From assembly GCA_000721375.1 (NCBI GenBank), contig JOGW01000029.1, forward strand, positions 3,837 to 67,836: a stretch of 64,000 bases of DNA. Direction: 5' to 3'. The number at the start of each line of letters is the position of its first letter. Position 1 is the first letter of the stretch. Below the pieces are notes generated by a model that was given only the letters and a program-made list of their open reading frames with translations, was not told the origin of the DNA and did not search any database. Origin of the DNA: Streptomyces sp. NRRL B-3428 (GTDB lineage Bacteria; Actinomycetota; Actinomycetes; Streptomycetales; Streptomycetaceae). This document shows positions 25,911 through 35,090 of the stretch, piece after piece. A program made the position numbers and the translations under genes.

Positions 25911-28900
25911 TCACGCATCCAGGACCAGATCCGACAACGGCACCGACTGGCAGGTCAGTGCGTCCGTGGGGGGCAAGTCCTCAGACGGTTCGACTCGGTG
26001 GGCGACGTTTCCCTTGAGGACCGCGCACGCGCAGCTCTCGCACTGGCCGACGCGGCAGCCCGAGGACAGTTTCACTCCGGCACGCTCGCCGAGTTCGAGC
26101 AGCGAGCCGTCGCCCGCCGTCCACTCCGCCTCGCGCCCCGAGCGGGCGAAACGCACGGTGAAGCGCGCATCGGCGGGGACCGTGACCTCGCGCTGAGCGG
26201 GGCGGAACTTCTCGCTGAAGATCTCGAAGCGCGGCACGCCCCGCTCCCGCAGCCCGTCCGTCAATGACTCGATCATCGGCTCGGGGCCGCAGAAGTAGAA
26301 CCGGGCGCGCGCCGAGACCATCGCGGGCGGTGCGATGTCGTCCACCCCGATGAAACCGCGCCGGTCGAAGTCACGGCCCTCTTCCTCGTGCGGGAAGGGG
26401 TTCGCGTAGTAGTCGACGATCCGCAACTGGCCGATACGCGCCCGCAGTTCACGCAGCCGCGCGCGGAACGGATGGTCCGCGCCGTGCGCGTTCCCGTAGT
26501 GCAGGACCACCTCGGGCACCGTGCCGCCGGACGCCGCGAGCGTCTCCAGGTAGCTGAGGAACGGGGTGATGCCGATGCCGCCGGCCACCAGGACCACGGG
26601 CGCGTCGGTGTGCGTGGGGATGCTGAACACTCCGCCGGGCGCCGTGAGTTCGAGCCGGTCGCCGATGCGGAGATCCTCATGGACGTACGAGGAGAAGGCG
26701 CCCTCGGCGATCCGGCGCACCGCGAGGGTGTAGACCGCGCGGTCGGCGTCGAGCGCCTGGCCGGTGAGCGAGTAGCTGCGGGCGAGGTCGGAGCCTTCCG
26801 CGCGTACGGTCACATGCTGGCCCGGGCGGTAGCCGGGCAGCCGGCAGCCGCCGTCGACCGGGGCGAGGGAGAGCGTGCGTACGCCGCGGCCCTCCTGGCC
26901 GCAGGCCGTGACGGTGAACGTGCGCCGACCGGTCCAGGCACCGTCGTCCGTGCGCGCCGGCCGCACCTCGCACACCTGCGAGCGCAGCGGTACGGAACCG
27001 CTGAGCGGGTCGGTCGTGGAGTGGTCGACGAGGCGGTTGTAGTTGCTGCCGAGTGCGTCGAGCGGATCGGACGCAGGCAGCGCCAGGTCAGTGGCGCCCT
27101 GCCACCAGCCGTACTCGCCGACCACGACCGACGGGTGGAGCGAGGCGTCGAAGCGGGCGCGCAGCCGGATCGAGCCGCGGGGCGTGGCCAGTTCGACCCA
27201 CTGGCCTTCCGTGATACCGCGCGCCGCGGCCGTCTCCGGGCTCAGGTCCAGGCACGGGTCGGCTGCGCGACGGCGCAGGGTGGTCAGTCCGCGCTGCTGG
27301 CTGTGGAGGAAGTAGCCGTGCTTGGCGTTGGTGAGGACGAGCGGGAAGTCGGCGTCGGGGGCGACCGGTTCGCGGTGCCGGGGAACGGCGGGGTAGCCGT
27401 GCGCGAGCAGCCGCTGCGAGTAGAGCTCGACGCGTCGGGTCGGGGTGGGGAAGCCGACGGTCTCGCCCTGCGCGTACTTGCGGTACTCGACGGGGCGCGG
27501 GATCCGGACACCGCCCGGGCTCTCCCGCAGCTCGGCGGCCGTGAGGCCGAGCGGCTCCAACTGCCAGTTCCAGGCCGCTTCGATGTCGCCGTCGAAGAAC
27601 AGGTCCCGCAGGCCCATACGGCAGGCGAGCGCGAAGACGACCTCGGTGTCGGAGCGCGCCTCGCCCTGCGGCTCGACCATCCGGGGCCGCAGCTGCACCT
27701 GCTCCTGTGCGCGGTGTCCGATCTCGAAGCCGAAGCGCAGCCCTTCGCGCTCGTACGCGCTGTTGACCGGCAGGAGGTAGTCGGCGGACGCGCTCGTCGG
27801 GGTCTCGAAGAGGTCGAGGTGGACCTGGAAGTCGAGCCCGCGCAGTGCCTTCGCGATCCGCTCGGAGTCGGGCTGGGCGACGACGAGGTTGGAGCCGAAG
27901 CACATCAACGCCCGTACGGGATAGGGGTCTTGGTGCTCGATGGCCTGGCACAGATCGCCCGCGTTGATGTAGCCGGAGGCCTGCGGGCCGAGCGGGTGGC
28001 GGTCGAGGCCGAGGGCCTTCGCGGCCTGCTCGGGCGTCAGCTTTCCGGCCGCGGGACGGTACGGCGGCGGGGGCGAGACGTGGTTGCCGCCGCGGGTGTC
28101 GTACGAGCCGGTGAGCGCGTAGAGGGTGGCGAGTGCGCGCTCGGTCTGGCTGGCGTTCTCGCTCTGGGCGACACCCGTCCAGCCGTAGTACGTGACGGAG
28201 TCCGCCTGTCCGATCCGCTCGGCCAGTTCGCGGATCTCGCGCTCGGGGATCCAGGTCGTGGCGGCGGTGCGCTGCGGGGTCCACTCGGCGCAGGCGTCGG
28301 CGTAGTGCTGGAAGGCAGGGACGCAGGTGACGCCGCCGGTGAGAGTGGGGACGTAGTGGGTGCCGCGCAGGGCGAAGCGTTCGGGGCGGCCCGCGCGGTG
28401 GCGGGTGTCGTAGGTCTCGGCGGCGCCGGTCTCCTCGTTCCAGATCACATAGCCCTCGGCGCCTTCGAGGAAGTCGGCCGCCTTGAGGAAGGTGCCGTCG
28501 TCCTCCCGTACCAGCAAAGGGGCGTTGGTCCAGGCGCGGACGAACTCCTCGTCGTACCAGCCGTTCTCGACGAGCAGGTGCGCGATGCCGAGCGCGAGCG
28601 CGGCGTCCGTGCCGGGGCGGATGCGCAGCCACTGGTCTGCCTGCAGCGCACTGGTGGAGCGGCGCGGGTCGATGACCGCGAGCTTCATGCCCTTGGCCTG
28701 CGCGGCCGAGACCGCGGCGGACTGGGAGAGCCAGGTCTTGGCCGGGTTGAAGCCCCAGAGCAGGGCGAGGTCCGCGTGGGCGTAGTCCGGCGGGGGGATC
28801 GGGGTGCCGAAGGTGAAGGTGTGGGCGACGTCCTTGTGCCAGTTGCAGAGCTCGGCGCTGTAGACGGTGTTCGGGCTGCCGAAGCCGCGGACGAAACGCT

Positions 28901-29312
28901 CGATCCACTCGGTCGCGTCCGAGACCATCGTGCCGCTCGGGGTGGCCACGCCGAAGGCCACGGATTCGGGGCCGGTCTCGTCGGCGATCGCGGTGAGCTT
29001 CGCGGCGATGTCGTCGAGAGCCTCGTCCCAGGTGACCGGCTCCCAGCCCGGGTCCGGGTCGGACTTCGGGCGGGTACGGCGCAGGGGCGTGGTCAGGCGG
29101 CGGGTGCTGTGGGCGATCTCTGGGGCGGCGCGGCCCTTCGGGCACATCGCGGCGCCCGTCGGATGCTCGGGGTCGGGGCGTACGCCGGTGAGGCGGCCGT
29201 TCTCGACGGTGAAGATCGCACCACAGCGGGACTTGCAGAGGGTGCAGTACCCGCGCTTTTCGACGACTCCCACAGGGACTCCCGGCGACAGTGAGGGAAG
29301 CAACTCCTCCAT
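25911..29312 (-). CDS. Molybdopterin oxidoreductase fused to FNR-type reductase and [2Fe-2S] ferredoxin
   Basis: Single-chain redox enzyme of 1133 aa. The N-terminal [4Fe-4S] motif is Cys23-x2-Cys26-x3-Cys30-x26-Cys57. Molybdopterin-dinucleotide domains follow to about residue 770; a Cys in SAELCNWHKD is the likely Mo ligand. From about 790 comes an FNR-like reductase with FAD motif RSYSLTG and NAD(P)H motif LVAGGIGITPFLSYLE, then a plant-type ferredoxin with Cys1086, 1091, 1094 and 1121. Electrons could flow NAD(P)H-FAD-[2Fe-2S]-[4Fe-4S]-Mo in one polypeptide, as for assimilatory nitrate reduction, but formate or another substrate is possible. No Tat signal is seen, so it is cytoplasmic. Neighbours give no substrate clue. 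Confidence 0.88.
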   Translation of the reverse strand: MEELLPSLSPGVPVGVVEKRGYCTLCKSRCGAIFTVENGRLTGVRPDPEHPTGAAMCPKGRAAPEIAHSTRRLTTPLRRTRPKSDPDPGWEPVTWDEALDDIAAKLTAIADETGPESVAFGVATPSGTMVSDATEWIERFVRGFGSPNTVYSAELCNWHKDVAHTFTFGTPIPPPDYAHADLALLWGFNPAKTWLSQSAAVSAAQAKGMKLAVIDPRRSTSALQADQWLRIRPGTDAALALGIAHLLVENGWYDEEFVRAWTNAPLLVREDDGTFLKAADFLEGAEGYVIWNEETGAAETYDTRHRAGRPERFALRGTHYVPTLTGGVTCVPAFQHYADACAEWTPQRTAATTWIPEREIRELAERIGQADSVTYYGWTGVAQSENASQTERALATLYALTGSYDTRGGNHVSPPPPYRPAAGKLTPEQAAKALGLDRHPLGPQASGYINAGDLCQAIEHQDPYPVRALMCFGSNLVVAQPDSERIAKALRGLDFQVHLDLFETPTSASADYLLPVNSAYEREGLRFGFEIGHRAQEQVQLRPRMVEPQGEARSDTEVVFALACRMGLRDLFFDGDIEAAWNWQLEPLGLTAAELRESPGGVRIPRPVEYRKYAQGETVGFPTPTRRVELYSQRLLAHGYPAVPRHREPVAPDADFPLVLTNAKHGYFLHSQQRGLTTLRRRAADPCLDLSPETAAARGITEGQWVELATPRGSIRLRARFDASLHPSVVVGEYGWWQGATDLALPASDPLDALGSNYNRLVDHSTTDPLSGSVPLRSQVCEVRPARTDDGAWTGRRTFTVTACGQEGRGVRTLSLAPVDGGCRLPGYRPGQHVTVRAEGSDLARSYSLTGQALDADRAVYTLAVRRIAEGAFSSYVHEDLRIGDRLELTAPGGVFSIPTHTDAPVVLVAGGIGITPFLSYLETLAASGGTVPEVVLHYGNAHGADHPFRARLRELRARIGQLRIVDYYANPFPHEEEGRDFDRRGFIGVDDIAPPAMVSARARFYFCGPEPMIESLTDGLRERGVPRFEIFSEKFRPAQREVTVPADARFTVRFARSGREAEWTAGDGSLLELGERAGVKLSSGCRVGQCESCACAVLKGNVAHRVEPSEDLPPTDALTCQSVPLSDLVLDA

Positions 29313-29370
29313 TGCACACCTTTTGATCGATCATTTGCCCCGGCAGAAGTCCCGTCGGGCCCGGGGCGCG

Positions 29371-29410
29371 CGCAGGCGGGTCCGGGACTTTGGTCCCAGG
29401 CCCGCCTGCG
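29371..29410 (-). terminator. Hairpin terminator after the PA14/propeller gene
   Basis: CGCAGGCGGG (29371-29380) pairs with CCCGCCTGCG (29401-29410), and an inner GGGAC (29384-29388) pairs with GTCCC (29393-29397). It sits downstream of the stop at 29439 and upstream of the next leftward gene. Confidence 0.85.
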
Positions 29411-29438
29411 AACACGTCATCTCAGTGGCTCGATCGCC

Positions 29439-32400
29439 TCAGCTCAGCGGCTCGATCCACACATTCCGGAACCGCACCTTGTTCCCGTGGTCCTGCAGCT
29501 TGATCGCCCCGGCGGCCGGCGTCTCGGGCAGCCCCGCGCCCGTCGGCCCGTCGATCGCCACGTCGTCGTGGACCTTGCGCCCGTTCCAGATCACGGTGAT
29601 CCGGGCGTCCGCGGTCTTCTTCCCGTCCGCGTCGAAGCGCGCGGCGCGGAAGGTGATGTCGTAGCTCTGCCAGGTCTCGGGCGCGGTGGCCATGTTGAAG
29701 TCGGCGGGCTTCTTCAGATAGATCGCCCCGGCCTCGTTGTTCGCGGGTGTGGTGTCCCCGAACGAATCGAGGATCTGCACCTCGTAGCGCTCCTGAATGT
29801 AGATGCCGCTGTTGCCGCGGTCCTGCCCGGTGACGTCGTCCGGCAGCTTCGGCACCCGGAACTCGACATGCATCCTGAAGTCCTTGAAGGCCTCTTTCGT
29901 ACGGAGGTCTCCACAGCAGACCTCCATGGACTTCTCAGCGGTGTGCGGCCACTCGGGACTGCGGCCGTCGGTGTGCTGCCAGGCGGTCGCGATGCTGCCC
30001 CCGTCGAAGAGCTGCCGGCGTTCGCCCGGGGCGCGGATGCCGATCGCGTCGAGGTTGACGTGACCGGTGTCCCCTTCCCGTACGGCATACGTGATCGTGT
30101 TGCGGCCCTTGCGCAGACTCAGCCGCTCGGTCTGCGTGGACCAGCGGTTCCACTCGCCCGTGGTCGGCAGGGCGACCTGTTGGGGATCGCCGCCGTTGAC
30201 GGCGACGGAGACCGTCTTCGTACCGGTGAAGGGGTGCGGGCCGTTGGCGTAGCGCAGGCCGACGTCGTAGGCACCCTCCTGGGCGACGTCGACGGAGAAG
30301 CTCGCCGTCGCGCCCTGGTCGCCGAAGCCGTCCACGAAGCCGCCGCCGGTGTAGCCGGCGTGCTCGTTGTCGAAGCCCGCGCTGCCCCCGAGCTGTGCGG
30401 ACTCGGCGTCGTACGTGACGGGTGCGTCATCCGGTCCCGGCTTGGAGTTGAGCGTGTACCAGGCCTCGGTGGACCACAGCTGTTCACCGCCGGCCGCGGA
30501 GAACGGCCGCGGCGAGCGGACATGGACGACGCGGTCCGTCTTCAGACCGGGGATGGTCAGCCGCACCTTGCGCCGGTCGTCCGACAGCTTGGCCGCGGTG
30601 ACCTGCAGGCTCTCCTCGTCGACCTTCGGACCGCCGTACGCCGGGCTCGGCGCGTAACGCCACTGCTCGACGGAGTACGCACCCTCGGTCAGTTTGGCGA
30701 CGGTCTCGTCCGACAACGGCTTGGTGTAGGTGAGTTCGAAGCCGTCGGGGGTGGCACGCATGGTCTTGATGTCGAAGGCGGTCCTGCCGTTCGGGGTCAG
30801 CTTCTGCAGTCCGAACCGCAGCTTGCCGGCCTGCCCCCAGTTGCCGTCGGCGCCGAGTCCGCCGACGTAGATGGCGCCGTCCGGGCCCTCGCTGATCCGG
30901 GTGATGCCGGACTCCAGGCCCTGGGTGTGGCGGAAGACGGCACCCTGGTACTCGCCGTCGACCTTCTCCAGGTCGGCCCGCTGCAGTCCGCCGTACGTCA
31001 CGTCACCGAAGACCATCTGCCCGGCGAACGGGCCCTTCTTCAACTGCATCGGTGTGGAGGGCGAGTTGGCGATCTCGTTCTGCGGCAGCCAGAGCACCGG
31101 CTTGGTGACCGGCTTGTCGTCGTACGGCCCGTCCGGGTTCATGTAGTGGTTGAAGAACCGGTCCTGCTTGATGTGCACCAGCTTCGACGCCGGCAGCCAG
31201 CCGCCCTGGTTGTCGGCGACGAACAGTCCGCCCTCGGGACCGCGGCCGATCCCGTTCGGGGTGCGCAGCCCGCCGGCCAGATAACTGATCTTCCCCGTCG
31301 CCTTGTTGACCTTGATGGTCGTACCGCGGTTCGCCGCGGGCTGGGGATCGGTGGTGGCACCGCCGTAGTTGATCGCCACGGAGAGGTTCAGATAGAAGTC
31401 GCCCTTGTCGTAGAGCAGTCCGAAGGCGAACTCGTGGAAGTTCCCGCCGTACGGCCATGCGGCGATCTTCTTCGTCGCGTCGATGACGTCGTCACCAGTG
31501 GTGTCCGTCAGCTCGGTGAGCTGGTGCTTCTCGGACACGTACAGCTTGCCGTCCACGTACTTGATCCCCATGGGCTCCTTGAGCCCCTCGGCGATCTTCT
31601 TGTACGTGACCTTGTCGGGCCCGGTCGTCCCGGTGACGTTGTCGAGGAGATACACCTCGCCCTTGGTCTCCTGGCTGCCGCCCCACGTCGTGATCGCGAG
31701 CCGGCCGCCGGGCAGCCAGTCCATCGCGGAGACCTGCGGTTCGAAGCCGGGCGGACGCAGATCGGTGAGCCGGTAACCCGGGTTGACCTCTTTCAGGGGC
31801 AGCCCGTCACCCGGGACGTCGTACGTGCCCTCGCACTCCTTGCGCCCGGGCGCGGTCACCCGGACCACTCCGGCGTCGGTGCTCAGCACGCTGCCCGGCA
31901 CGGTGACGTAGTCGCTCGCCCCCGGCGGCTTCCACTGCAGGGTGACCTGCTGGCCGCCGCCCCGGTCGAAGTGGTCGATGTGCAGGGAGGTGTAACCGGC
32001 GTTGAGCGCGATCTCGCCGTCCTTGGGCTCGGCTCCGTGCAGCCCGTCGTGGTCGATGACCTGCTCGCCACCGAGGAGGAGCCGGGACCCGTCGTCACTG
32101 ATCAGCCGGAAGCCGTACGTACCCGCCTCGGGCACGTTCAGATTCCCGATGATCTGGCTGACGAAGTTGTCGGAGAACCCGAAGCCGTCGGTGGAGGTCC
32201 AGTCGGCGGTCGGAATCAGCTTGTCGACGTTGGGCGTCTGAGCCGGCTTGAGATCGCAGATCTTCTCCAGCGGCGACTGGATGTCGAAGACGCGCAGGGT
32301 GACGCCGGGTTCCTGCGGCGGCAGATCGGCGAAGGGGCGGGGGTCGTCGCTCTGTTCGGCGGCGGTGGCGGGGGCGACGAGCGCGCCCGTGAGGAGTGCG

Positions 32401-32474
32401 GTCAGCAGGAGGCCGGTGGTTCTTCGGACTCTGCGGCGGCTGGTGCGGGATATGCGCGCGGGGCGTGGCTCCAC
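29439..32474 (-). CDS. Secreted PA14/beta-propeller/CBM/DUF1080 multidomain protein
   Basis: Large secreted protein, 1011 aa. A signal peptide with Arg-rich n-region (RISRTSRRRVRRTTGLLL) is cleaved near VAPATAAEQ. A PA14-like carbohydrate-binding domain follows (about 50-200; YGFRLISDDGSRLLLGGEQVIDHDG). Next comes a sorbosone-dehydrogenase-like beta-propeller (about 215-600; TPNGIGRGPEGGLFVADNQGGWLP), then a CBM6/35-type module (about 690-815; AQEGAYDVGLRYANG). It ends in a DUF1080 domain, now called 3-keto-disaccharide hydrolase (about 820-1011; RGNSGIYIQERYEVQILDSFG, FRNVWIEP). The order suggests a cell-free enzyme that binds glycans and cleaves an oxidised sugar. It is downstream of the GH6 gene on the same strand, 138 bp away. 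Substrate and PQQ dependence are not provable here. Confidence 0.85.
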   Translation of the reverse strand: MEPRPARISRTSRRRVRRTTGLLLTALLTGALVAPATAAEQSDDPRPFADLPPQEPGVTLRVFDIQSPLEKICDLKPAQTPNVDKLIPTADWTSTDGFGFSDNFVSQIIGNLNVPEAGTYGFRLISDDGSRLLLGGEQVIDHDGLHGAEPKDGEIALNAGYTSLHIDHFDRGGGQQVTLQWKPPGASDYVTVPGSVLSTDAGVVRVTAPGRKECEGTYDVPGDGLPLKEVNPGYRLTDLRPPGFEPQVSAMDWLPGGRLAITTWGGSQETKGEVYLLDNVTGTTGPDKVTYKKIAEGLKEPMGIKYVDGKLYVSEKHQLTELTDTTGDDVIDATKKIAAWPYGGNFHEFAFGLLYDKGDFYLNLSVAINYGGATTDPQPAANRGTTIKVNKATGKISYLAGGLRTPNGIGRGPEGGLFVADNQGGWLPASKLVHIKQDRFFNHYMNPDGPYDDKPVTKPVLWLPQNEIANSPSTPMQLKKGPFAGQMVFGDVTYGGLQRADLEKVDGEYQGAVFRHTQGLESGITRISEGPDGAIYVGGLGADGNWGQAGKLRFGLQKLTPNGRTAFDIKTMRATPDGFELTYTKPLSDETVAKLTEGAYSVEQWRYAPSPAYGGPKVDEESLQVTAAKLSDDRRKVRLTIPGLKTDRVVHVRSPRPFSAAGGEQLWSTEAWYTLNSKPGPDDAPVTYDAESAQLGGSAGFDNEHAGYTGGGFVDGFGDQGATASFSVDVAQEGAYDVGLRYANGPHPFTGTKTVSVAVNGGDPQQVALPTTGEWNRWSTQTERLSLRKGRNTITYAVREGDTGHVNLDAIGIRAPGERRQLFDGGSIATAWQHTDGRSPEWPHTAEKSMEVCCGDLRTKEAFKDFRMHVEFRVPKLPDDVTGQDRGNSGIYIQERYEVQILDSFGDTTPANNEAGAIYLKKPADFNMATAPETWQSYDITFRAARFDADGKKTADARITVIWNGRKVHDDVAIDGPTGAGLPETPAAGAIKLQDHGNKVRFRNVWIEPLS

Positions 32475-32612
32475 GGTTCCTCCTGCGTGGTTCCGCTGTG
32501 GTCAACGCAGACTTCTGTGGCTGGGCGACGCTCAGCGTAGGGATGGTGTCGCTGAGCGTCCATACTTTGTCCACAGAAAGGAGAAACTTGAGGAGTCGCG
32601 CCCCGCTCGCAC

Positions 32613-33788
32613 TCAACTCCCTGGCAAGATCGGCGGATTCGACAGCCGCACCAACTCCAGCGCCTGCTCCCTGAACCAGTCACCCGCCTTCGGGTCGGCC
32701 ATCCCGCGCTCCGGATCCTCCGGACCGGCCGTGCCCCGCAGGCACAGGCCGTCGGACTCCCCCGGGATCTTGATCCAGAGGCGTGCGTCCTGCAGAGGGT
32801 CGCCGGTGTTGAGCGTCGGGCGTGCGCCCAGACCCCGGTTCGGCGGGTTGCACCAGTCCTGCGGGTCCGTGTACTTGCCCGGCGGCGGGACCCATGGGCC
32901 CTGGCCGTTTCTGCTGGAGTCGGTCACGAAGTGCTTCCAGCGGTACGCGGGGGTGCGCACATTGGCGGCGATCCACTCGTCGGCCTGCTCGTGCGGCCAG
33001 GACTGGTGCGGGCACTGACGGGAGTCGCCGCCCTCCCCCACGTACGCGACACAGGCCGAGATCAGCTTGCCGTACCAGGAGTTGGCGGCGTCGGTGTTGT
33101 AGTTCGACGCGTTGGTGAAGAAGCCGGTGGCCTTGCCGATGCCGCCCTTGAGCAGCCGGGGCGTGATCGAGTCGGGGCCGTGCCAGCCGGGGTGGCCGGT
33201 GTCGAGATAGACCCGCGTGCCGCGCAGGGGCTCCAACTTGTCGATGGCGTAGTTCACTTCCGCGTACCGGGCAGCGGTCTTCGTACCCTGTGCGTCGTCC
33301 TGGCCGCAGTCGCTCGGGATCAGGGCGAGCGAGTCGGGCTCCAGGACGATGACGGCCTCGCCGCGGCCGACGCCTCGTGCGACGGCGTCGATCCAGGCCT
33401 TGTACTCGGCGGTGTTGTTGGCGCCGCCGCCGGAGTACCCCGAGCAGTCCCGGCCCGGCACGTTGTAGAGCGCGAAGACCACGGTGTCGCCGTCCGCGTC
33501 CTCGACGGTCGCGCGCACCTCGCGTTCGACCTGGGCCGGGGTCTGATCGCCGAACCAGACGGCCTGCGGAGTACGGACCATGGCGAGGATGCCGGCCGCG
33601 TCGCGGTATTGGCCAGCGCGGACGAGTTCGATGGCCTGGGAGTACGCCTCGGGGTTGGCGTCGGGGGTGTAGAGCCCGGGCCTGTGCCGCGCGTCAGGGG
33701 CGCTGTCGGCGGTCGCCGCCGGGGCGGCGAGGACGGCTGCCGTTAGGGCGAGTGCCGCGGATATCAAGGGAATTGCTCTTCGTCGCAT
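32613..33788 (-). CDS. Secreted GH6 cellulase (cellobiohydrolase/endoglucanase)
   Basis: Glycoside hydrolase family 6, inverting beta-1,4-glucanase, 391 aa, with CAGGAG before the ATG. The signal peptide (MRRRAIPLISAALALTAAVLAAPAATA) leads directly to the catalytic domain. YNVPGRDCSGYSGGG at about 108-122 includes the conserved Asp114, and VIVLEPDSLAL around 147-157 is the family signature with general acid Asp152. LDTGHPGWHGP and the C-terminal LWIKIPGESDG complete the barrel. No cellulose-binding module or linker is present. A CebR-like box 31 bp upstream predicts cellobiose or cellotriose induction. Exo versus endo action depends on loops not resolvable by eye. Confidence 0.93.
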   Translation of the reverse strand: MRRRAIPLISAALALTAAVLAAPAATADSAPDARHRPGLYTPDANPEAYSQAIELVRAGQYRDAAGILAMVRTPQAVWFGDQTPAQVEREVRATVEDADGDTVVFALYNVPGRDCSGYSGGGANNTAEYKAWIDAVARGVGRGEAVIVLEPDSLALIPSDCGQDDAQGTKTAARYAEVNYAIDKLEPLRGTRVYLDTGHPGWHGPDSITPRLLKGGIGKATGFFTNASNYNTDAANSWYGKLISACVAYVGEGGDSRQCPHQSWPHEQADEWIAANVRTPAYRWKHFVTDSSRNGQGPWVPPPGKYTDPQDWCNPPNRGLGARPTLNTGDPLQDARLWIKIPGESDGLCLRGTAGPEDPERGMADPKAGDWFREQALELVRLSNPPILPGS

Positions 33789-33818
33789 GGATCACTCCTG
33801 ACTCCGGAGACGGGCATA

Positions 33819-33832
33819 CGGGAGCGCTCCCA
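33819..33832. promoter_or_regulatory. CebR-like operator upstream of the GH6 gene
   Basis: CGGGAGCGCTCCCA matches the 14-bp Streptomyces CebR box TGGGAGCGCTCCCA except for the first base; the core GGGAGCGCTCCC is a perfect palindrome. It lies 31 bp upstream of the GH6 start. CebR is the LacI-family repressor of cellulose and cellobiose utilisation and is not encoded in this window. Confidence 0.85.
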
Positions 33833-33902
33833 CGGATGGTTATGGAGGGGCATGGACGCGTCAATAGGCAGGGCGGTGGTGGGCGGGACCGGGGCAGGGC
33901 GC

Positions 33903-33936
33903 CGGTGGGGCGAGCTCACACGGGCCCGCCCCACCG
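33903..33936 (-). terminator. Hairpin terminator after the esterase gene
   Basis: CGGTGGGGCG (33903-33912) and CGCCCCACCG (33927-33936) form a perfect 10-bp stem with a 14-base loop, just past the esterase stop at 33945. Confidence 0.75.
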
Positions 33937-33944
33937 CAACGCGG

Positions 33945-35090
33945 TCAACTGACCGGCGCACCCCAGCCGTTGGGGCAGGTGGCCACCGGAGTTCCCGAGA
34001 CGTAGGCCACGAAGTCCTTGACCTCGGAAACCCAGAACTTCCAGTCGTGCGTGCCCGCGCCCGAGCAGTAGCGATGGGTCACCTGGCCGGTGACCAGGTT
34101 GTCGTGCAGGGCGCGGTTCCAGGTGTGGATATCGGTCTCCCCCGTACCGTCGGCGCCGCCCGCGTACATCGCGAACTTCCCTTGGTACGTGCCGTACTTG
34201 CCGTCGAGCGCGAGATTGACGGGGTTGACGGCGGGCCAGCCGCTCCTCGGTCCGAAGACCGTCTCCATGCGGTACAAGGTGTCCCCGGTGACCCGGAACT
34301 TCCCGTCGGCGAGACCGTTCCAGGAGAACGCGGCGCCGTAGAACCACATCGAGTCGTTGATCGTCTGCTGGGCGGCCGCGGGGTAGAGATCGGTGCCGCC
34401 GGAGAACGCGCCGACCGCGGAGAAGAGCTCAGGGAAGCGGCCCGCGTAGCGCAGGGCGCCAAGGCCGCCCATCGAGACACCGGCGACGTAGCGGCCCGAC
34501 CGGGCCTTTTCCGTACGGAAGTTGGCGTCGATCCACGGCACCAGCTGCTTGATGTGGAAGGTCTCCCACTGGGGTGCGAAGTTGCCGTCGGTGCGTCCCG
34601 CCCAGTCGCTGTACCAGCCGGCCTTGCCGCCCTCGGGCATCACGACGATGCCCTTGAAGGAGGCGAGCGCCGTGGACACCTGGCCCGCGTCGCTCTTCGA
34701 CCACTGCTCGTAGTCACCGGCTCCGCCGTGCAGCAGATAGAGCACGGGGTAGGGCACGGCGGCATCCGCGCGATACCCCTCGGGCAGGAAGATCCGGACC
34801 TTCACCGGGACTTGGACGGGGTTGATGGAGGGCGTGCCGCCCCGCGCGGTGAAGACGGCCGGGGTGGTGAAGGTCGCGTCGCCCATCCGCTCGGCGAATC
34901 CGGAAGAGGCTGACCACTGCGCAAGCGTCAGACCGCCCGCGTTGGGCTGCGGCAGCGCGGGCAGCCCGGCGGCGTGCGCCGGAGCGGCCGGTGGTCCGGC
35001 GAGCAGCAGCAGCCAGGACAGCAGAGCGAGTGCAAGGACGAACGGCCGCCGCCTGCTCAGCGCGCTTCCCGCCATGGATATCCGACCCAC
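33945..35090 (-). CDS. Secreted alpha/beta-hydrolase esterase (esterase D/antigen 85 family)
   Basis: Secreted esterase of 381 aa from a GTG at 35090, chosen because GGAGGAG lies 5 bp upstream. A signal peptide (RRRPFVLALALLSWLLLLAG, ending APAHAA) is followed by an N-terminal beta region and a PF00756-type hydrolase domain. The family landmarks are PVLYLLHGGAGDYEQWS (oxyanion loop), YVAGVSMGGLGALRYAGRFPE (nucleophile Ser in GxSxG) and GTHDWKFW (catalytic His). The C-terminus has CPNGW. Beside a GH6 cellulase, an acetyl- or feruloyl-polysaccharide esterase role is plausible (inference). The gene is upstream of GH6 on the same strand but is separated by a terminator and its own promoter region. 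Confidence 0.88.
   Translation of the reverse strand: MGRISMAGSALSRRRPFVLALALLSWLLLLAGPPAAPAHAAGLPALPQPNAGGLTLAQWSASSGFAERMGDATFTTPAVFTARGGTPSINPVQVPVKVRIFLPEGYRADAAVPYPVLYLLHGGAGDYEQWSKSDAGQVSTALASFKGIVVMPEGGKAGWYSDWAGRTDGNFAPQWETFHIKQLVPWIDANFRTEKARSGRYVAGVSMGGLGALRYAGRFPELFSAVGAFSGGTDLYPAAAQQTINDSMWFYGAAFSWNGLADGKFRVTGDTLYRMETVFGPRSGWPAVNPVNLALDGKYGTYQGKFAMYAGGADGTGETDIHTWNRALHDNLVTGQVTHRYCSGAGTHDWKFWVSEVKDFVAYVSGTPVATCPNGWGAPVS

Noticed and set aside
26388-29294. Very long antisense open frame (about 970 codons) opposite the molybdopterin oxidoreductase gene; similar long frames lie opposite the propeller gene (29487-32540) and the xanthine dehydrogenase Mo subunit (41863-44376).
   Set aside because: High GC3 removes stop codons on the opposite strand. 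These frames give Arg/Gly/Val/Asp-rich translations without domains, while the sense frames have full family motifs and start signals.
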